Below, in pieces: positions 7,538-15,966 of a stretch of 59,705 bases of DNA. Below the pieces are notes generated by a model. That model saw only the letters and a list, made by a program, of their open reading frames with translations. It was not told the DNA's origin and searched no databases. The stretch is from the NCBI GenBank assembly GCA_003193925.1, contig PSPG01000010.1, positions 1 through 59,705 of the forward strand, in the 5' to 3' direction. Source of the stretch: Candidatus Thalassarchaeum betae. GTDB lineage: Archaea > Thermoplasmatota > Poseidoniia > Poseidoniales > Thalassarchaeaceae. The number at the start of each line of letters is the position of its first letter. Position 1 is the first letter of the stretch. The position numbers and the translations under genes were made by a program.

Positions 7538-9142
7538 AGCCGTCGCGTGAGTGTGCAGGTTGACTATAGTCAGGATGCAGGGCTTGGGCTGGAAGCCCAG
7601 CATGCGCTGGTAGTCGGTCTGGTCCTGCCAGGTAGAACTGTGTACCATCGTCGTGCCCTTGTAGTTGCCAGCGTAGTGACCGTGGACGTGGCCAGTGACG
7701 AATATATCGGGCACGGTCGAGATGACCATCCGGTCCTCAGGCTCTGGTGACAGTGGGGTCTTGCCTCCCCACGACGGTGCGAGGTGCCTGCGCTCCAGCA
7801 TCGACCTCATTGCCAGTTCGGGGGCCGAGTAGGTAACAGAGCGCAGCCCAGCGACGAAGTCGTCAATGCTCTTGCCGTGGTAGGATAGGATGCGGACGCC
7901 GTGCAGGCTGAAGTCGCAGGGGTTTCCTACGAACAAGGCGTTCGAGTAGTCCTGCTGGACCTCGGGGTCCAATGCTGGCTGGGGCTCCGCTGGACGGACT
8001 GCGTCGTGGTTGCCGGGCAGAATCATCAGGTCGACCCAATCGGGAAGGCCCTCGAGCAGCCTAGCTAATTCCCCATACTGGTTGAACAGGTCGGTGATGG
8101 CCAGATGGCGTTCCTGCCCGGGATATATCCCCACCCCGTCAACGCCGTCACCACTCAGTACGAAGTACTTCACAGTCCGAGCCAGGGGGTCGGTCCTGAA
8201 CCACTCGATCATCTTCTCCCATTGCGGAGCTAGGAAGGTCTTGCTACCGACGTGGACATCGGACAAGAAGGCCGCCGAGACCGCCTCGTCCTCGCTGGCA
8301 GTGGCCTTGGAGTGCCGGCCCAAGGGAGGCATGTGAATGTCGCTGATCCAGAACAGCGGGCTCCTCTCCCCAATCAGGAAGTACCCGCTGACTCCGACTG
8401 TGTCGTCGTTCATCAAGCCGTCCAAAGCAGGATGGAGGTTCGAGGCTCCGGACGGGGCCTTGAGGGAGCAGCGGATCTGCATCGTCTCGTCCTCGATGAC
8501 GAAGTTGAGGTTGCCGGCCCTCGACCATCTCGACTCGCTCACGAGGCCCACCAAAGTGACCTCGTACTCGCTGCTGGAGTAGCGCTGCCTGTTGCGCCAC
8601 GCCTCGGAGTTGCTGATAGGACGGCGCGGCAGGGCTCGACCGGCAATCATCATCTGGCGAATCTGGCGCAAGCGATCGGAGAAGCAAGACTGCATATCGT
8701 GCATCTTCCCCTCTGTAGTCGAGTGCCCGGTGATGTCGAAGTGGATCTCGATTTCGGCGTCGACGTCCCTAGCTTCCATCGGGAAGTCGTCGAGGCTGTA
8801 CTGCGCCAACCCGTGTCTGCGTGGTGCGGGGGTATAGTCAGGAGTGGCCACCGGAGCCAGTGTGCGGCCGATGGGATAGTGGCTCTCTGGGTCGGCCAAA
8901 GTGGCCTGTGCGGTTCTGATGGCAACTGGCGGAGCCTCGATGGTCTGCTCGGTCGGAACCAGTGTCAGCATCTCGTCGATTGCCCTCTCGCTGAGCATCA
9001 CGACGTTGGAACTCTGAGCCGCCTCGATCAGCGGCGCTAGGTCCTGCAGGCTCTGGACCTTCTCCTGGGCGGCCCTGCCGATTACCAGCAGTCCGGCGGC
9101 AGCGAGCGTTCGCTGCCGTTCTGCCCAATCCTCGCCAGCCAT
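7520..9142 (-). CDS. polB: DNA polymerase D small subunit (DP1), exonuclease subunit
   Basis: The 540-residue protein has an OB-fold region in the middle (about 195-280) and a C-terminal calcineurin-like phosphoesterase domain. All the metal motifs are visible: SDVHVGSKTF, GDGVDGVG, LPGNHDAVRPAEPQPA, SYHG and VTGHVHGHY. This is the Mre11-like 3'-5' proofreading exonuclease subunit of the archaeal replicative polymerase PolD. The intact metal ligands suggest it is active. No intein is seen. The large subunit is not in the window. Confidence 0.95.
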   Translation of the reverse strand: MAGEDWAERQRTLAAAGLLVIGRAAQEKVQSLQDLAPLIEAAQSSNVVMLSERAIDEMLTLVPTEQTIEAPPVAIRTAQATLADPESHYPIGRTLAPVATPDYTPAPRRHGLAQYSLDDFPMEARDVDAEIEIHFDITGHSTTEGKMHDMQSCFSDRLRQIRQMMIAGRALPRRPISNSEAWRNRQRYSSSEYEVTLVGLVSESRWSRAGNLNFVIEDETMQIRCSLKAPSGASNLHPALDGLMNDDTVGVSGYFLIGERSPLFWISDIHMPPLGRHSKATASEDEAVSAAFLSDVHVGSKTFLAPQWEKMIEWFRTDPLARTVKYFVLSGDGVDGVGIYPGQERHLAITDLFNQYGELARLLEGLPDWVDLMILPGNHDAVRPAEPQPALDPEVQQDYSNALFVGNPCDFSLHGVRILSYHGKSIDDFVAGLRSVTYSAPELAMRSMLERRHLAPSWGGKTPLSPEPEDRMVISTVPDIFVTGHVHGHYAGNYKGTTMVHSSTWQDQTDYQRMLGFQPKPCILTIVNLHTHATASIPFA

Positions 9143-9214
9143 CCGCCTGAGCAGTGCTCGGGACGCTCATGATGATATCGCCTGAAACCGGCCACCGGTG
9201 CCGTAGGCACCGTT

Positions 9215-9904
9215 TCACTCGTCCCAGTCTGTGAGCGAAGCGAGGTCGACCTTGGAGATCTCCTCTGCGACCGTCTTCTTCGAGCCCTGCCAGCTCATGC
9301 TACCCTCCCACTCCTTGTCTGAGGGGTCGAGCTCGGAAGTGTCTATGGGGGACGGCTCCGCCTCGCTGCTAGAGGCCTTGGAAGCCTTTGCCTCGGTTTC
9401 CGCCACCCTATCTAGGGCCTCGAGGACGAGTCGGAACGCGAAGGCCACGAATGAGCGCTTGTTGTCGAGTCGGTCGTTCTCCCCGAAGTCCATCCGGCGG
9501 ACCAGGAAGTAATCTCCGGTCACCACCGCTACGTGGACCCTGCCGACCTCCTTCTCGGGTGTGGCCCCTCCAGGCCCGGCTATCCCCGTGATGGAGATAG
9601 CCATGTCGGAGTCCGACTGGTAGCGAGCGCCTCTGGCCATCTGAACCGCGACCTCGTGGGAGACCGCACCGGCCTCGCCCTCATCGAAGGCGGTCTTCTC
9701 GACTCCGAGCTCGCGCATCTTGGACTCGTTGCAGTACACCACCCACCCCTGCTTGAACCACTCAGAGGCCCCGGAAATGTCGGTAATCAGCGAAGCGAGC
9801 AGTCCGCCGGTGCAGGACTCGGCCGTAGAGACGGTCCATCCGCGCTTGCGCAGGCGGCGGGTCACTCGGGAGGCCAGTCCCGCAGTCTCTTCGACCACGT
9901 TCAC
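9215..9904 (-). CDS. pncC: PncC/CinA-type nicotinamide-nucleotide amidase with acidic tail
   Basis: Residues 1-160 match the CinA C-terminal domain: STAESCTGGLLASLITDISG, then GAVSHEVAVQMA and SITGIAGPGGATPEKEVG. These hold the catalytic Ser/Thr and Lys region of NMN deamidase, which recycles NMN to NaMN for NAD synthesis. The last 65 residues are an unusual low-complexity acidic extension ending SLTDWDE, not part of the family. The start is a GTG at 9904. It lies upstream of the PolD small-subunit gene on the same strand. Confidence 0.85.
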   Translation of the reverse strand: MNVVEETAGLASRVTRRLRKRGWTVSTAESCTGGLLASLITDISGASEWFKQGWVVYCNESKMRELGVEKTAFDEGEAGAVSHEVAVQMARGARYQSDSDMAISITGIAGPGGATPEKEVGRVHVAVVTGDYFLVRRMDFGENDRLDNKRSFVAFAFRLVLEALDRVAETEAKASKASSSEAEPSPIDTSELDPSDKEWEGSMSWQGSKKTVAEEISKVDLASLTDWDE

Positions 9905-10001
9905 CGGCCATAGCCGACACTCTTGAGAGTTTCAGTCGCCATCTTGCTGCCAATCGGCCCCGAGCATAGCGAAATGCTGCTTTGGGCCGGATATCGTGGA
10001 T

Positions 10002-10077
10002 TGGTGGGTCCGGCAGGAATCGAACCTGCGATCTTCGCTTTGTAAGAGCGATGTCATAACCCCTAGACCACGGACCC
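10002..10077 (-). tRNA. tRNA-Val (anticodon UAC), CCA encoded
   Basis: The acceptor arms GGGTCCG (10077-10071) and CGGACCC (10012-10006) pair fully. The anticodon loop CTTACAA on a TCGCT/AGCGA stem gives UAC. The T arm is GCAGGTTCGATTCCTGC. The discriminator A is followed by a genomic CCA at 10004-10002. The gene lies between pncC and the PCMT-like gene. Confidence 0.95.
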
Positions 10078-10143
10078 TAGGAGAGCGGACAAGCGTTGTG
10101 TTCAAATCCTCTGCGGCCGAACGGTTGGTACAGGGGAGTGCGG

Positions 10144-11136
10144 ATGAAGGATATTTCGGACTTGATTGGGCGGCTGAAGGCCGCAGGAGTCCCCCTCGAT
10201 GAGAGCATCGAGGAGGCGATGGTCTCTGTGGACCCGGCATGCTTCACCGACCACCATCTGGAGCCGTTCTTGAGGGACAGCCCTGTCCCGTTCCTAGTGA
10301 CTGAGGGCGGTGCCGCCAAGACGATCTCGGCCCCGCACATGGTGGCCACGCTGCTGCACCACCTCGAAGTGAGAGAGGGCCAGCACGTCCTGCTGTTGGG
10401 CTCCAAGGGAGGCTACCTCGCTGCCCTGCTGGACCGTATGCTAGGCCCGGACGGCGCGGTGACCATCATCGAGCCGCATGCCGAGGTCCTGCTCCATACC
10501 ACCGAGAGGCTGGAGATGCACGACTCGATGGGGCTCCTGAGAGTCCTCCCTCCCGAGGCACTTGAGGGCTGGGACGGGTTGAACAGGCGTGTCGACAGGG
10601 TCCTGGTGACCGGGGCCGTGCGAATGCTTCCCCCCGAGATCGAAGCTATGGTCGAAGACGGCGGATTCGTTCTCGGGCCCTTCGGGGGGCCGGTGCACCA
10701 GAGGCTGCTCAAGCGCGAGAAGCAGGGGGACGAGTGGTTCGACACCGACCTCGGGGCTGTGGTTTTCGGGCCGATGGACCTCAACGAGTCCGAGCGCTCC
10801 CCACTGGACCCGCACTCGCTCGCCGACCACCTTGAGGACATACTGGGGCTGATGTCCGGGGTCATCGATATCGAGGATGAAGCGCTCGATCGCCTCGAAG
10901 GCCTCATCACCTCTCTCAGGGAACTGCCTCCCGACCTGCCCCCGCTCGATGAAGACTCGACTGAGGACGAGATCCTCGAGCACCCTGTGATGGAGTTGCT
11001 TCTGATGGAGATGGAGTGGCTCGGCCCGATGTGGCCGCTCTTCGGCGAGTACCTGCCGATCGAGTTGGCCAATCCGGGCTCTCCGGACGACGAGGAGCCG
11101 GGAATGACTGGTGGGCACGAGGACCTCGTCCCGTGA
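10144..11136 (+). CDS. PCMT-like methyltransferase with acidic C-terminal extension
   Basis: The first 210 residues follow the protein-L-isoaspartate O-methyltransferase pattern: AKTISAPHMVATLLHHLEV, then the SAM-binding loop VLLLGSKGGYLAALL, then TIIEPHAEV. In usual PCMT the loop is E-I-G-T-G-S-G-Y, so SKGGY is a variation. About 120 further residues are acidic (DSTEDEILEHPVMELLLMEMEW) and not part of the family. The ATG at 10144 has GGGAG just upstream; a longer start at 10096 would overlap the tRNA-Val region's flank and is not favoured. Repair of isoaspartyl residues is the family role, but the substrate here may differ. Confidence 0.7.
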   Translation: MKDISDLIGRLKAAGVPLDESIEEAMVSVDPACFTDHHLEPFLRDSPVPFLVTEGGAAKTISAPHMVATLLHHLEVREGQHVLLLGSKGGYLAALLDRMLGPDGAVTIIEPHAEVLLHTTERLEMHDSMGLLRVLPPEALEGWDGLNRRVDRVLVTGAVRMLPPEIEAMVEDGGFVLGPFGGPVHQRLLKREKQGDEWFDTDLGAVVFGPMDLNESERSPLDPHSLADHLEDILGLMSGVIDIEDEALDRLEGLITSLRELPPDLPPLDEDSTEDEILEHPVMELLLMEMEWLGPMWPLFGEYLPIELANPGSPDDEEPGMTGGHEDLVP

Positions 11137-11160
11137 CCCTGAAATCGAAGGCGAAAGGGG

Positions 11161-11586
11161 CTAATTCACCTCGGTATCTCCAGTTGCCGCCTCTGCCAGA
11201 CGGGACAGCGGGACGGATATCGGCGGCAGGTGGTCAGAGAGCAGGTGCCTGGAGGTCTTAGGGGGGAATAACTCGCCTGAGAGTGCGGCTTCGATGACTT
11301 CTGATTTCTCCAGGGACTCCCTGCCACTCTTGGGCCATATAGCGAGGATGATGCCGTCGTCATCGAGATAGTCGACCAATACGCAAGGCAAGCACTTCAA
11401 TTCCAGTCGCAGTGCCACCTCGGTGCGATGGTGGCCATCTAGTATGGTGCCCGTCTTCCGGTCAATCAGGAGTGGTTTTGTGTAAGCCCTCCAGCGCAGG
11501 GTCATCCTCTCCAACTGGTCCACTTTGTCCGGCATTATCTGCTCGTGCGGCCGCAGGACCTCGATAGGCACCAGTTCTACCTTCAC
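11161..11586 (-). CDS. ParB/Srx-fold protein, SerK-like free-serine kinase candidate
   Basis: The 141-residue protein has the ParB/sulfiredoxin-fold signature TILDGHHRTEVALRLELKCL, followed by a strand CVLVDYLDDDG and a C-terminal GELFPPKTSRHLL. The DGHHR motif with FPPKTSRH near the C-terminus is what I remember from SerK/SbnI-type kinases that phosphorylate free serine. True plasmid-partition ParB would carry a helix-turn-helix domain, which is missing here. The start is GTG at 11586. Function is inferred from motif memory and not confirmed. Confidence 0.55.
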   Translation of the reverse strand: MKVELVPIEVLRPHEQIMPDKVDQLERMTLRWRAYTKPLLIDRKTGTILDGHHRTEVALRLELKCLPCVLVDYLDDDGIILAIWPKSGRESLEKSEVIEAALSGELFPPKTSRHLLSDHLPPISVPLSRLAEAATGDTEVN

Positions 11587-11659
11587 AGCGGTGAGACAGG
11601 CCGTCGACCAATATGCCTAACGCCCGAAGCAATCATGTCCGATAGTCCGTCGGCGCACC

Positions 11660-12901
11660 ATGGAGCGCGCCCTCGGGCACCTCAGCGAAGCCGATTGTCA
11701 GGTCCTTGCTAGGCTACGCTCCGCAGGCGAGGCGTGGATAGTCGGCGGCTGGGTCAGAGAAGCTGTCGCCGGGGATCGGGCGGATGAGCTCGATATCGCT
11801 ACCAGCCTTCACCCCGCCGAGGTCAAGGAGCTGTTCCCACGCTCGCTGATGGTGGGCGAGAAGTACGGGACCGTGATAGTGAGGCTGGACGAGGGGAGTG
11901 CCGGTGAGCCAATCTGGGAGGTCACCACCCTGCGCAGCGAAGGGAACTACGGCGATGGCAGGAGGCCTGACGAGGTCGAGTTCGGGAACAACATCGAGGA
12001 TGACTTGGCTCGCCGTGACTTCACCATCAACGCTATGGCAATCGATGCTGAGGGCTCGCTGATCGACCCCTACAGCGGGGTCGCTGACCTCCAAGTTGGG
12101 ATTCTGCGCTCCGTCGGAGACCCCAGCGAGAGGCTCGGGGAAGACGGTCTTCGCATCATGCGCGCCTTCCGGTTCCTCGACTCCGAGAGTGGCACGCGTC
12201 ATATGGACCCCGGACTCAGAGCTGCGGTCAGCGAGAACTCGGAGATGCTGGATATGGTCTCCCGAGAGAGAATTGGGGCGGAGATGGAACGGATTCTCTC
12301 CGGCAGGAGTCTCCGAGATATACTCTCGCAGATGAGTGGTGATGGGGTGTTGGAGAGAGTCCTGCCGGGAATCGGCACGACCACTGAGCCTGCATTCGGC
12401 GGGAACTGTATCGTCAACCTCGCTCTGCTGTGCAGCGCCGAGGCCGATGACGGCGGTGCGCTCGCTGAGAAGTTACGTGCCTCGTTGGTCTTGGCGAAGG
12501 AGCCCCTGCGGGCAATCTCCTTCCTGCATGACAGGAGAGGCGCCTCGCTATCAGTCGAAATCGGCAGCCTGAGGCGCTTCAGGGCAGCCCTACCAGAGAC
12601 CTGGCAGGAGCTCTTCATTTCCTATTCCGAGGGATTGGGGCGCGATGTCGGCGAGTTCAGAGGCGCATTGGCCTCGCTGGAGTCGCTCAAGGCCGGGAAC
12701 GGCCCTCTGGTCGACGGTAAGATGCTGATGGAGGCGACCGGGCTCGGGCCGGGTCCGCGAATGGGGAGGCTCAAGGGCCGGTTGCACAGGATGCAGGTCG
12801 AGCGCGACCTCTCGTCTAGCGATGATGTGCTCTCCTTGCTTGAGGAACTGGACTGGGTCGATTCGGAGCACGAGGAGTGGCCGGCCCTGTCTTGGCCCTA
12901 A
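11660..12901 (+). CDS. cca: Class II (bacterial-type) tRNA nucleotidyltransferase, CCA-adding
   Basis: The 413-residue protein follows the class II nucleotidyltransferase order. Motif A is WIVGGWVREAVAG followed by ELDIAT (residues 43-48). Motif B is RRDFTINAMAIDAEG, motif C is GEDGLRIMRAFRFLDS and motif D is RERIGAEMERIL. Archaea normally use class I CCA enzymes, so a class II enzyme points to transfer from bacteria. The usual DxD pair reads E43-L-D45, a conservative change in a metal ligand. CCA-adding, A-adding and poly(A) polymerase activities are not separable by eye. The tRNA-Glu gene in this window needs CCA addition. The gene converges on the H-protein homologue with a 4-nt overlap. 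Confidence 0.85.
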   Translation: MERALGHLSEADCQVLARLRSAGEAWIVGGWVREAVAGDRADELDIATSLHPAEVKELFPRSLMVGEKYGTVIVRLDEGSAGEPIWEVTTLRSEGNYGDGRRPDEVEFGNNIEDDLARRDFTINAMAIDAEGSLIDPYSGVADLQVGILRSVGDPSERLGEDGLRIMRAFRFLDSESGTRHMDPGLRAAVSENSEMLDMVSRERIGAEMERILSGRSLRDILSQMSGDGVLERVLPGIGTTTEPAFGGNCIVNLALLCSAEADDGGALAEKLRASLVLAKEPLRAISFLHDRRGASLSVEIGSLRRFRAALPETWQELFISYSEGLGRDVGEFRGALASLESLKAGNGPLVDGKMLMEATGLGPGPRMGRLKGRLHRMQVERDLSSSDDVLSLLEELDWVDSEHEEWPALSWP

Positions 12902-13407
12902 GGCAGCTCGTTGAGCATCTCGATGTACTCTGCCTGGTCGAGGAACTGGTCCTCGTCGAAATCATGCGGCTTGACTATCATGCACCAACCGTCGCCGTAG
13001 GCATCGTCGTTGACCAGATCAGGGCTGTCCTCGACCTCGCCGTTCAGTTCCAGAATCTTACACGGGAACGGGGAGTTGATCAGAAGGGTCTCCACATCCC
13101 CGTCGAGGTTGGCTAAGACAGTGATCAGCAGGTCCTCCACCCCCACCTCGTCACCACTGCCCATCATGCCCGGGGAGTCATCGTCGGGACTCTCCGAATC
13201 TGAATCTAATTCGAACTTGAACTCGCTATCGTCCTCCGGACGAGTCAGCACCACTCGGACGATGTCACCGTATTCGGCACGCACGAACTCGCTGATGCCG
13301 ACCTTGACCGTCCCGTCCCTGTCATCCAACGCCTGGAGCCACAGATGCTCCAGCGTGTACTTACGGTCATGAGCGACGCTAAACTCGAAATAATCGCCGT
13401 CTGCCAT
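12898..13407 (-). CDS. Glycine-cleavage H-protein homologue lacking the lipoyl lysine
   Basis: The 169-residue protein aligns along the H-protein fold: YTLEHLWLQAL, VKVGISEFVRAEYGDIVRVVL, then INSPFPCKILELNGEV and NDDAYGDGWCMIVKP. Two things are odd. An acidic insert of about 40 residues (DSDSESPDDDSPG region) sits before the lipoyl hairpin. The stretch that should be ESVKA, with the lipoylated Lys, reads NLDGD, so there is no attachment residue. It may have lost the carrier role or work as a structural or regulatory lipoyl-fold protein. The ATG at 13407 is chosen over the 25-residue longer start because it puts YTLEHLW at the usual distance. Confidence 0.7.
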   Translation of the reverse strand: MADGDYFEFSVAHDRKYTLEHLWLQALDDRDGTVKVGISEFVRAEYGDIVRVVLTRPEDDSEFKFELDSDSESPDDDSPGMMGSGDEVGVEDLLITVLANLDGDVETLLINSPFPCKILELNGEVEDSPDLVNDDAYGDGWCMIVKPHDFDEDQFLDQAEYIEMLNELP

Positions 13408-13526
13408 GTTGATTCCGCATCGGCGGCTCAGATATCCAATTTGAACTATTCGATTGGGCATGCGTCCCACAGGGACGACCAAGAGGGATTAACAACAGAA
13501 CCCGTCTCGGTCGAGCGGGGAGAGAG

Positions 13527-14702
13527 ATGGACTTCCGCGAGACCGAGGAACAGGGCATGATTCGCGCTATGGTGCGGGACTTCGCCGAGGAAGTTCTGGC
13601 ACCCACATGCCTTGAGAGAGACAGGGCGCAGGCAGCCCCCTTGGACGAGTGGAGTGTGTTCTGCGGCTACGGCCTGCAGGGGATCACGATCCCCGAGGAT
13701 TACGGCGGCAGTCCGGTCGACGACGTCTCCGAGGCCATCATCGTCGAGGAACTCGCACGGGTCGATGCATCGTTCTCAGTGATGTTCTGCGTTCACGTCG
13801 GACTGTGCTCGAAGACCATCGCCCTGCACGGCAACGAGCAGCAGAAGAAGGAGTACCTGCCGCGGCTTGCTGGAAGTGAGATCGGCGCCTACTCGCTGTC
13901 CGAAGCCGGCGCCGGCACAGATGCGGCTGCCCTGAGTTGCAGGGCTAAATTGAGCGACGACGGCAGCCACTACTTGCTCAACGGCGAGAAGATGTGGGTG
14001 ACCAACGGCGTCAGCGCGGACATCTACGTGCTGTTCGCCAAGGATGTCGACCACCCTGACTACGGCGAGAAGAAGCACGGGGGGACCACCGCTTTCATCA
14101 TCGAGAGGTCGTTCGAGGGCTTCTCGGTCGGCAAGAAGGAGGACAAGCTGGGCATTCGCTCCAGCGACACCTGCTCGCTGCTGCTGGAAAACTGCAAGGT
14201 CCCGGTGGAGAACGTCCTCAAAGCACCGGGCGAGGGCTTTCCCATCGCTATGAACGCCCTCGACAACTCCAGAATCGGCATCGCGGCTCAGGCACTGGGC
14301 ATCGCTCAGGGCGCCTTCGAGGCAGCGCTGAACTACGCTCACGAGAGGGTCTCCTTCGGCAAGCCCATCGCCCACCATCAGAGTGTGGGCAACTACCTCG
14401 CCGACATGGCCACCCGCACCGAGGCTGCTCGGATGATGGTATACAAGGCCGCCTGGGCCAAGCAGAGACACTACGAGGAGGGGGCTGCGAGACACACCAA
14501 GGAGGCGAGCATGGCCAAGCTGTTCGCCGGGGACACGGCGATGTGGGTCTCAGAGAGGGCCGTGCAGGTGCTGGGCGGTTACGGATACACCACGGACTTC
14601 CCAGTCGAGCGCTTCTTCCGCGACGCCAAGATCACCCAAATCTACGAGGGCACTCAAGAGGTTCAGAGAATCGTCATCAACCGCTCCATAGCACCAGAAT
14701 GA
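13527..14702 (+). CDS. Acyl-CoA dehydrogenase
   Basis: The 391-residue FAD enzyme has the family motifs YSLSEAGAGTDAAAL (flavin/substrate loop), NGEKMWVTNG, and near the C-terminus GGYGYTTDFPVERFFRDAKI and QIYEGTQEVQRIVI. The Glu in YEGT is the position of the catalytic base of short/medium-chain enzymes. It removes two hydrogens from an acyl-CoA and passes electrons to ETF, whose genes lie at 21881-23581. Chain-length or branched-chain preference cannot be read. A cysteine-desulfurase-like gene follows within 10 nt. Confidence 0.92.
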   Translation: MDFRETEEQGMIRAMVRDFAEEVLAPTCLERDRAQAAPLDEWSVFCGYGLQGITIPEDYGGSPVDDVSEAIIVEELARVDASFSVMFCVHVGLCSKTIALHGNEQQKKEYLPRLAGSEIGAYSLSEAGAGTDAAALSCRAKLSDDGSHYLLNGEKMWVTNGVSADIYVLFAKDVDHPDYGEKKHGGTTAFIIERSFEGFSVGKKEDKLGIRSSDTCSLLLENCKVPVENVLKAPGEGFPIAMNALDNSRIGIAAQALGIAQGAFEAALNYAHERVSFGKPIAHHQSVGNYLADMATRTEAARMMVYKAAWAKQRHYEEGAARHTKEASMAKLFAGDTAMWVSERAVQVLGGYGYTTDFPVERFFRDAKITQIYEGTQEVQRIVINRSIAPE

Positions 14703-14710
14703 GGTGTTCC

Positions 14711-15961
14711 ATGGCCGCTTTCCCGATCGACGAGGTGCGCTCGAGGTTCCCTGGCCTGCAACGCATGGTCGATGGCCGTCAGGCAATCTTCTTCGACGGA
14801 CCGGGAGGCAGTCAGGCGCCCGATTCGGTCGGCGACGCCGTCAGGCACTACCTGATGCACCAGAACGCGAACGTCGGTATGTCGTTCGCGACCTCCGTGG
14901 AGACGGACCGCCTGATCGACGACGCATTGCGGGCCTGCGCCGACTTCGTCGGTTGCGATGACCACAGGGAGATAGTGTTCGGCCATAACATGACCAGTCT
15001 CACCATACAGCTGGCGGGCGCCCTGAGCAGAACCTGGGGTCCGGGCGACGAAGTCGTGGTCACCAGACTCGACCACGATGCAAACGTGCGCCCGTGGATG
15101 CTGGCTGCAGAGTGGTCGGGTGCTACCCTGCGTCGAGTCGACATAAACCCGGACGACTGCACGCACGACCAAGCCTCACTCAAGGACTCGATCAACGAGA
15201 ACACCGTCCTCGTCGCCATCGGTGCGGCCTCGAACCTGTCTGGTACCATCAACGACGTATCCGTAATCGCCGAGAAGGTTCACGCCGTGGGCGCTGAGGT
15301 CTTCGTCGACGCAGTTCACTTCGCGCCTCACTGCCTCATCGACGTAGGGGCGATGGGCTGCGATTACCTCGCCTGCTCCTCGTACAAGTTCTTCGGGACC
15401 CACCAGGGGGTGCTTTGGGGCCGGGCGAACAGGCTCGCCGAATTGCCGGTGGCCAAGCTCCGGGTCGCCTCAGAGGAGATTCCGTTCCGATGGATGACCG
15501 GCACCCAGAACCACGAGGCGATGGCCGGCACCATCGCCGCTATCGAGCACATCGCCTGGATAGGGCGCAGCGTCGCAGGAGCTGGTTTGGGTAGGAGGGA
15601 CGCGCTGCGCTGCGCCTTCGATGCCATCGAGGAGTACGAACGAACTCTGTGCTGGAGGATCATCGATGGACTGCGAGCCATCGATGGCATTATGATATGG
15701 GGGATCACCGACTCAGGACGCAATGCCGAGAGGGCGCCTACGGTCTCTTTCACCCACGACTCGATGAGCCCGCGCCAGATTGCTGACGAATTGGCGGGCC
15801 GCGGGATCTTCGTCTGGGCAGGGAACTTCTACGCCCTAGAACTCACCGAGGCGCTCGACCTCGAGCCCGATGGCGTGCTGCGAGTCGGCGTGCTGCACTA
15901 CAACACGATGGATGAGGTCGAGAGTTTCCTCCATGAGTTGGCAGACATACTCTCGTGTTGA
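14711..15961 (+). CDS. Cysteine-desulfurase-like PLP enzyme (class V aminotransferase fold)
   Basis: The 416-residue protein starts MAAFPIDEVRSRFPGL and has FFDGPGGSQAP, the cofactor region FGHNMTSLTIQLA, and the PLP lysine motif CSSYKFFGTHQGVLWG. The last motif and the N-terminal region match the VC1184-like subfamily of cysteine-desulfurase-like proteins better than true SufS or IscS. I see no clear Cys-bearing loop like that of NifS-type enzymes, so sulfur release is not certain. The start at 14711 follows GAGGTG; an ATG at 14699 overlapping the previous stop is possible. Confidence 0.8.
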   Translation: MAAFPIDEVRSRFPGLQRMVDGRQAIFFDGPGGSQAPDSVGDAVRHYLMHQNANVGMSFATSVETDRLIDDALRACADFVGCDDHREIVFGHNMTSLTIQLAGALSRTWGPGDEVVVTRLDHDANVRPWMLAAEWSGATLRRVDINPDDCTHDQASLKDSINENTVLVAIGAASNLSGTINDVSVIAEKVHAVGAEVFVDAVHFAPHCLIDVGAMGCDYLACSSYKFFGTHQGVLWGRANRLAELPVAKLRVASEEIPFRWMTGTQNHEAMAGTIAAIEHIAWIGRSVAGAGLGRRDALRCAFDAIEEYERTLCWRIIDGLRAIDGIMIWGITDSGRNAERAPTVSFTHDSMSPRQIADELAGRGIFVWAGNFYALELTEALDLEPDGVLRVGVLHYNTMDEVESFLHELADILSC

Positions 15962-15966
15962 GAGCG

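Noticed and set aside
8252-9040. 262-residue plus-strand frame
   Set aside because: It is antisense to the PolD small subunit, whose motifs are clear.
11161-11586. Plasmid-type ParB partition protein
   Set aside because: There is no helix-turn-helix domain and no parA nearby. The C-terminal motif fits SerK-type proteins better.
13776-14495. 239-residue minus-strand frame
   Set aside because: It is antisense to the acyl-CoA dehydrogenase and only reflects GC-rich codon bias.
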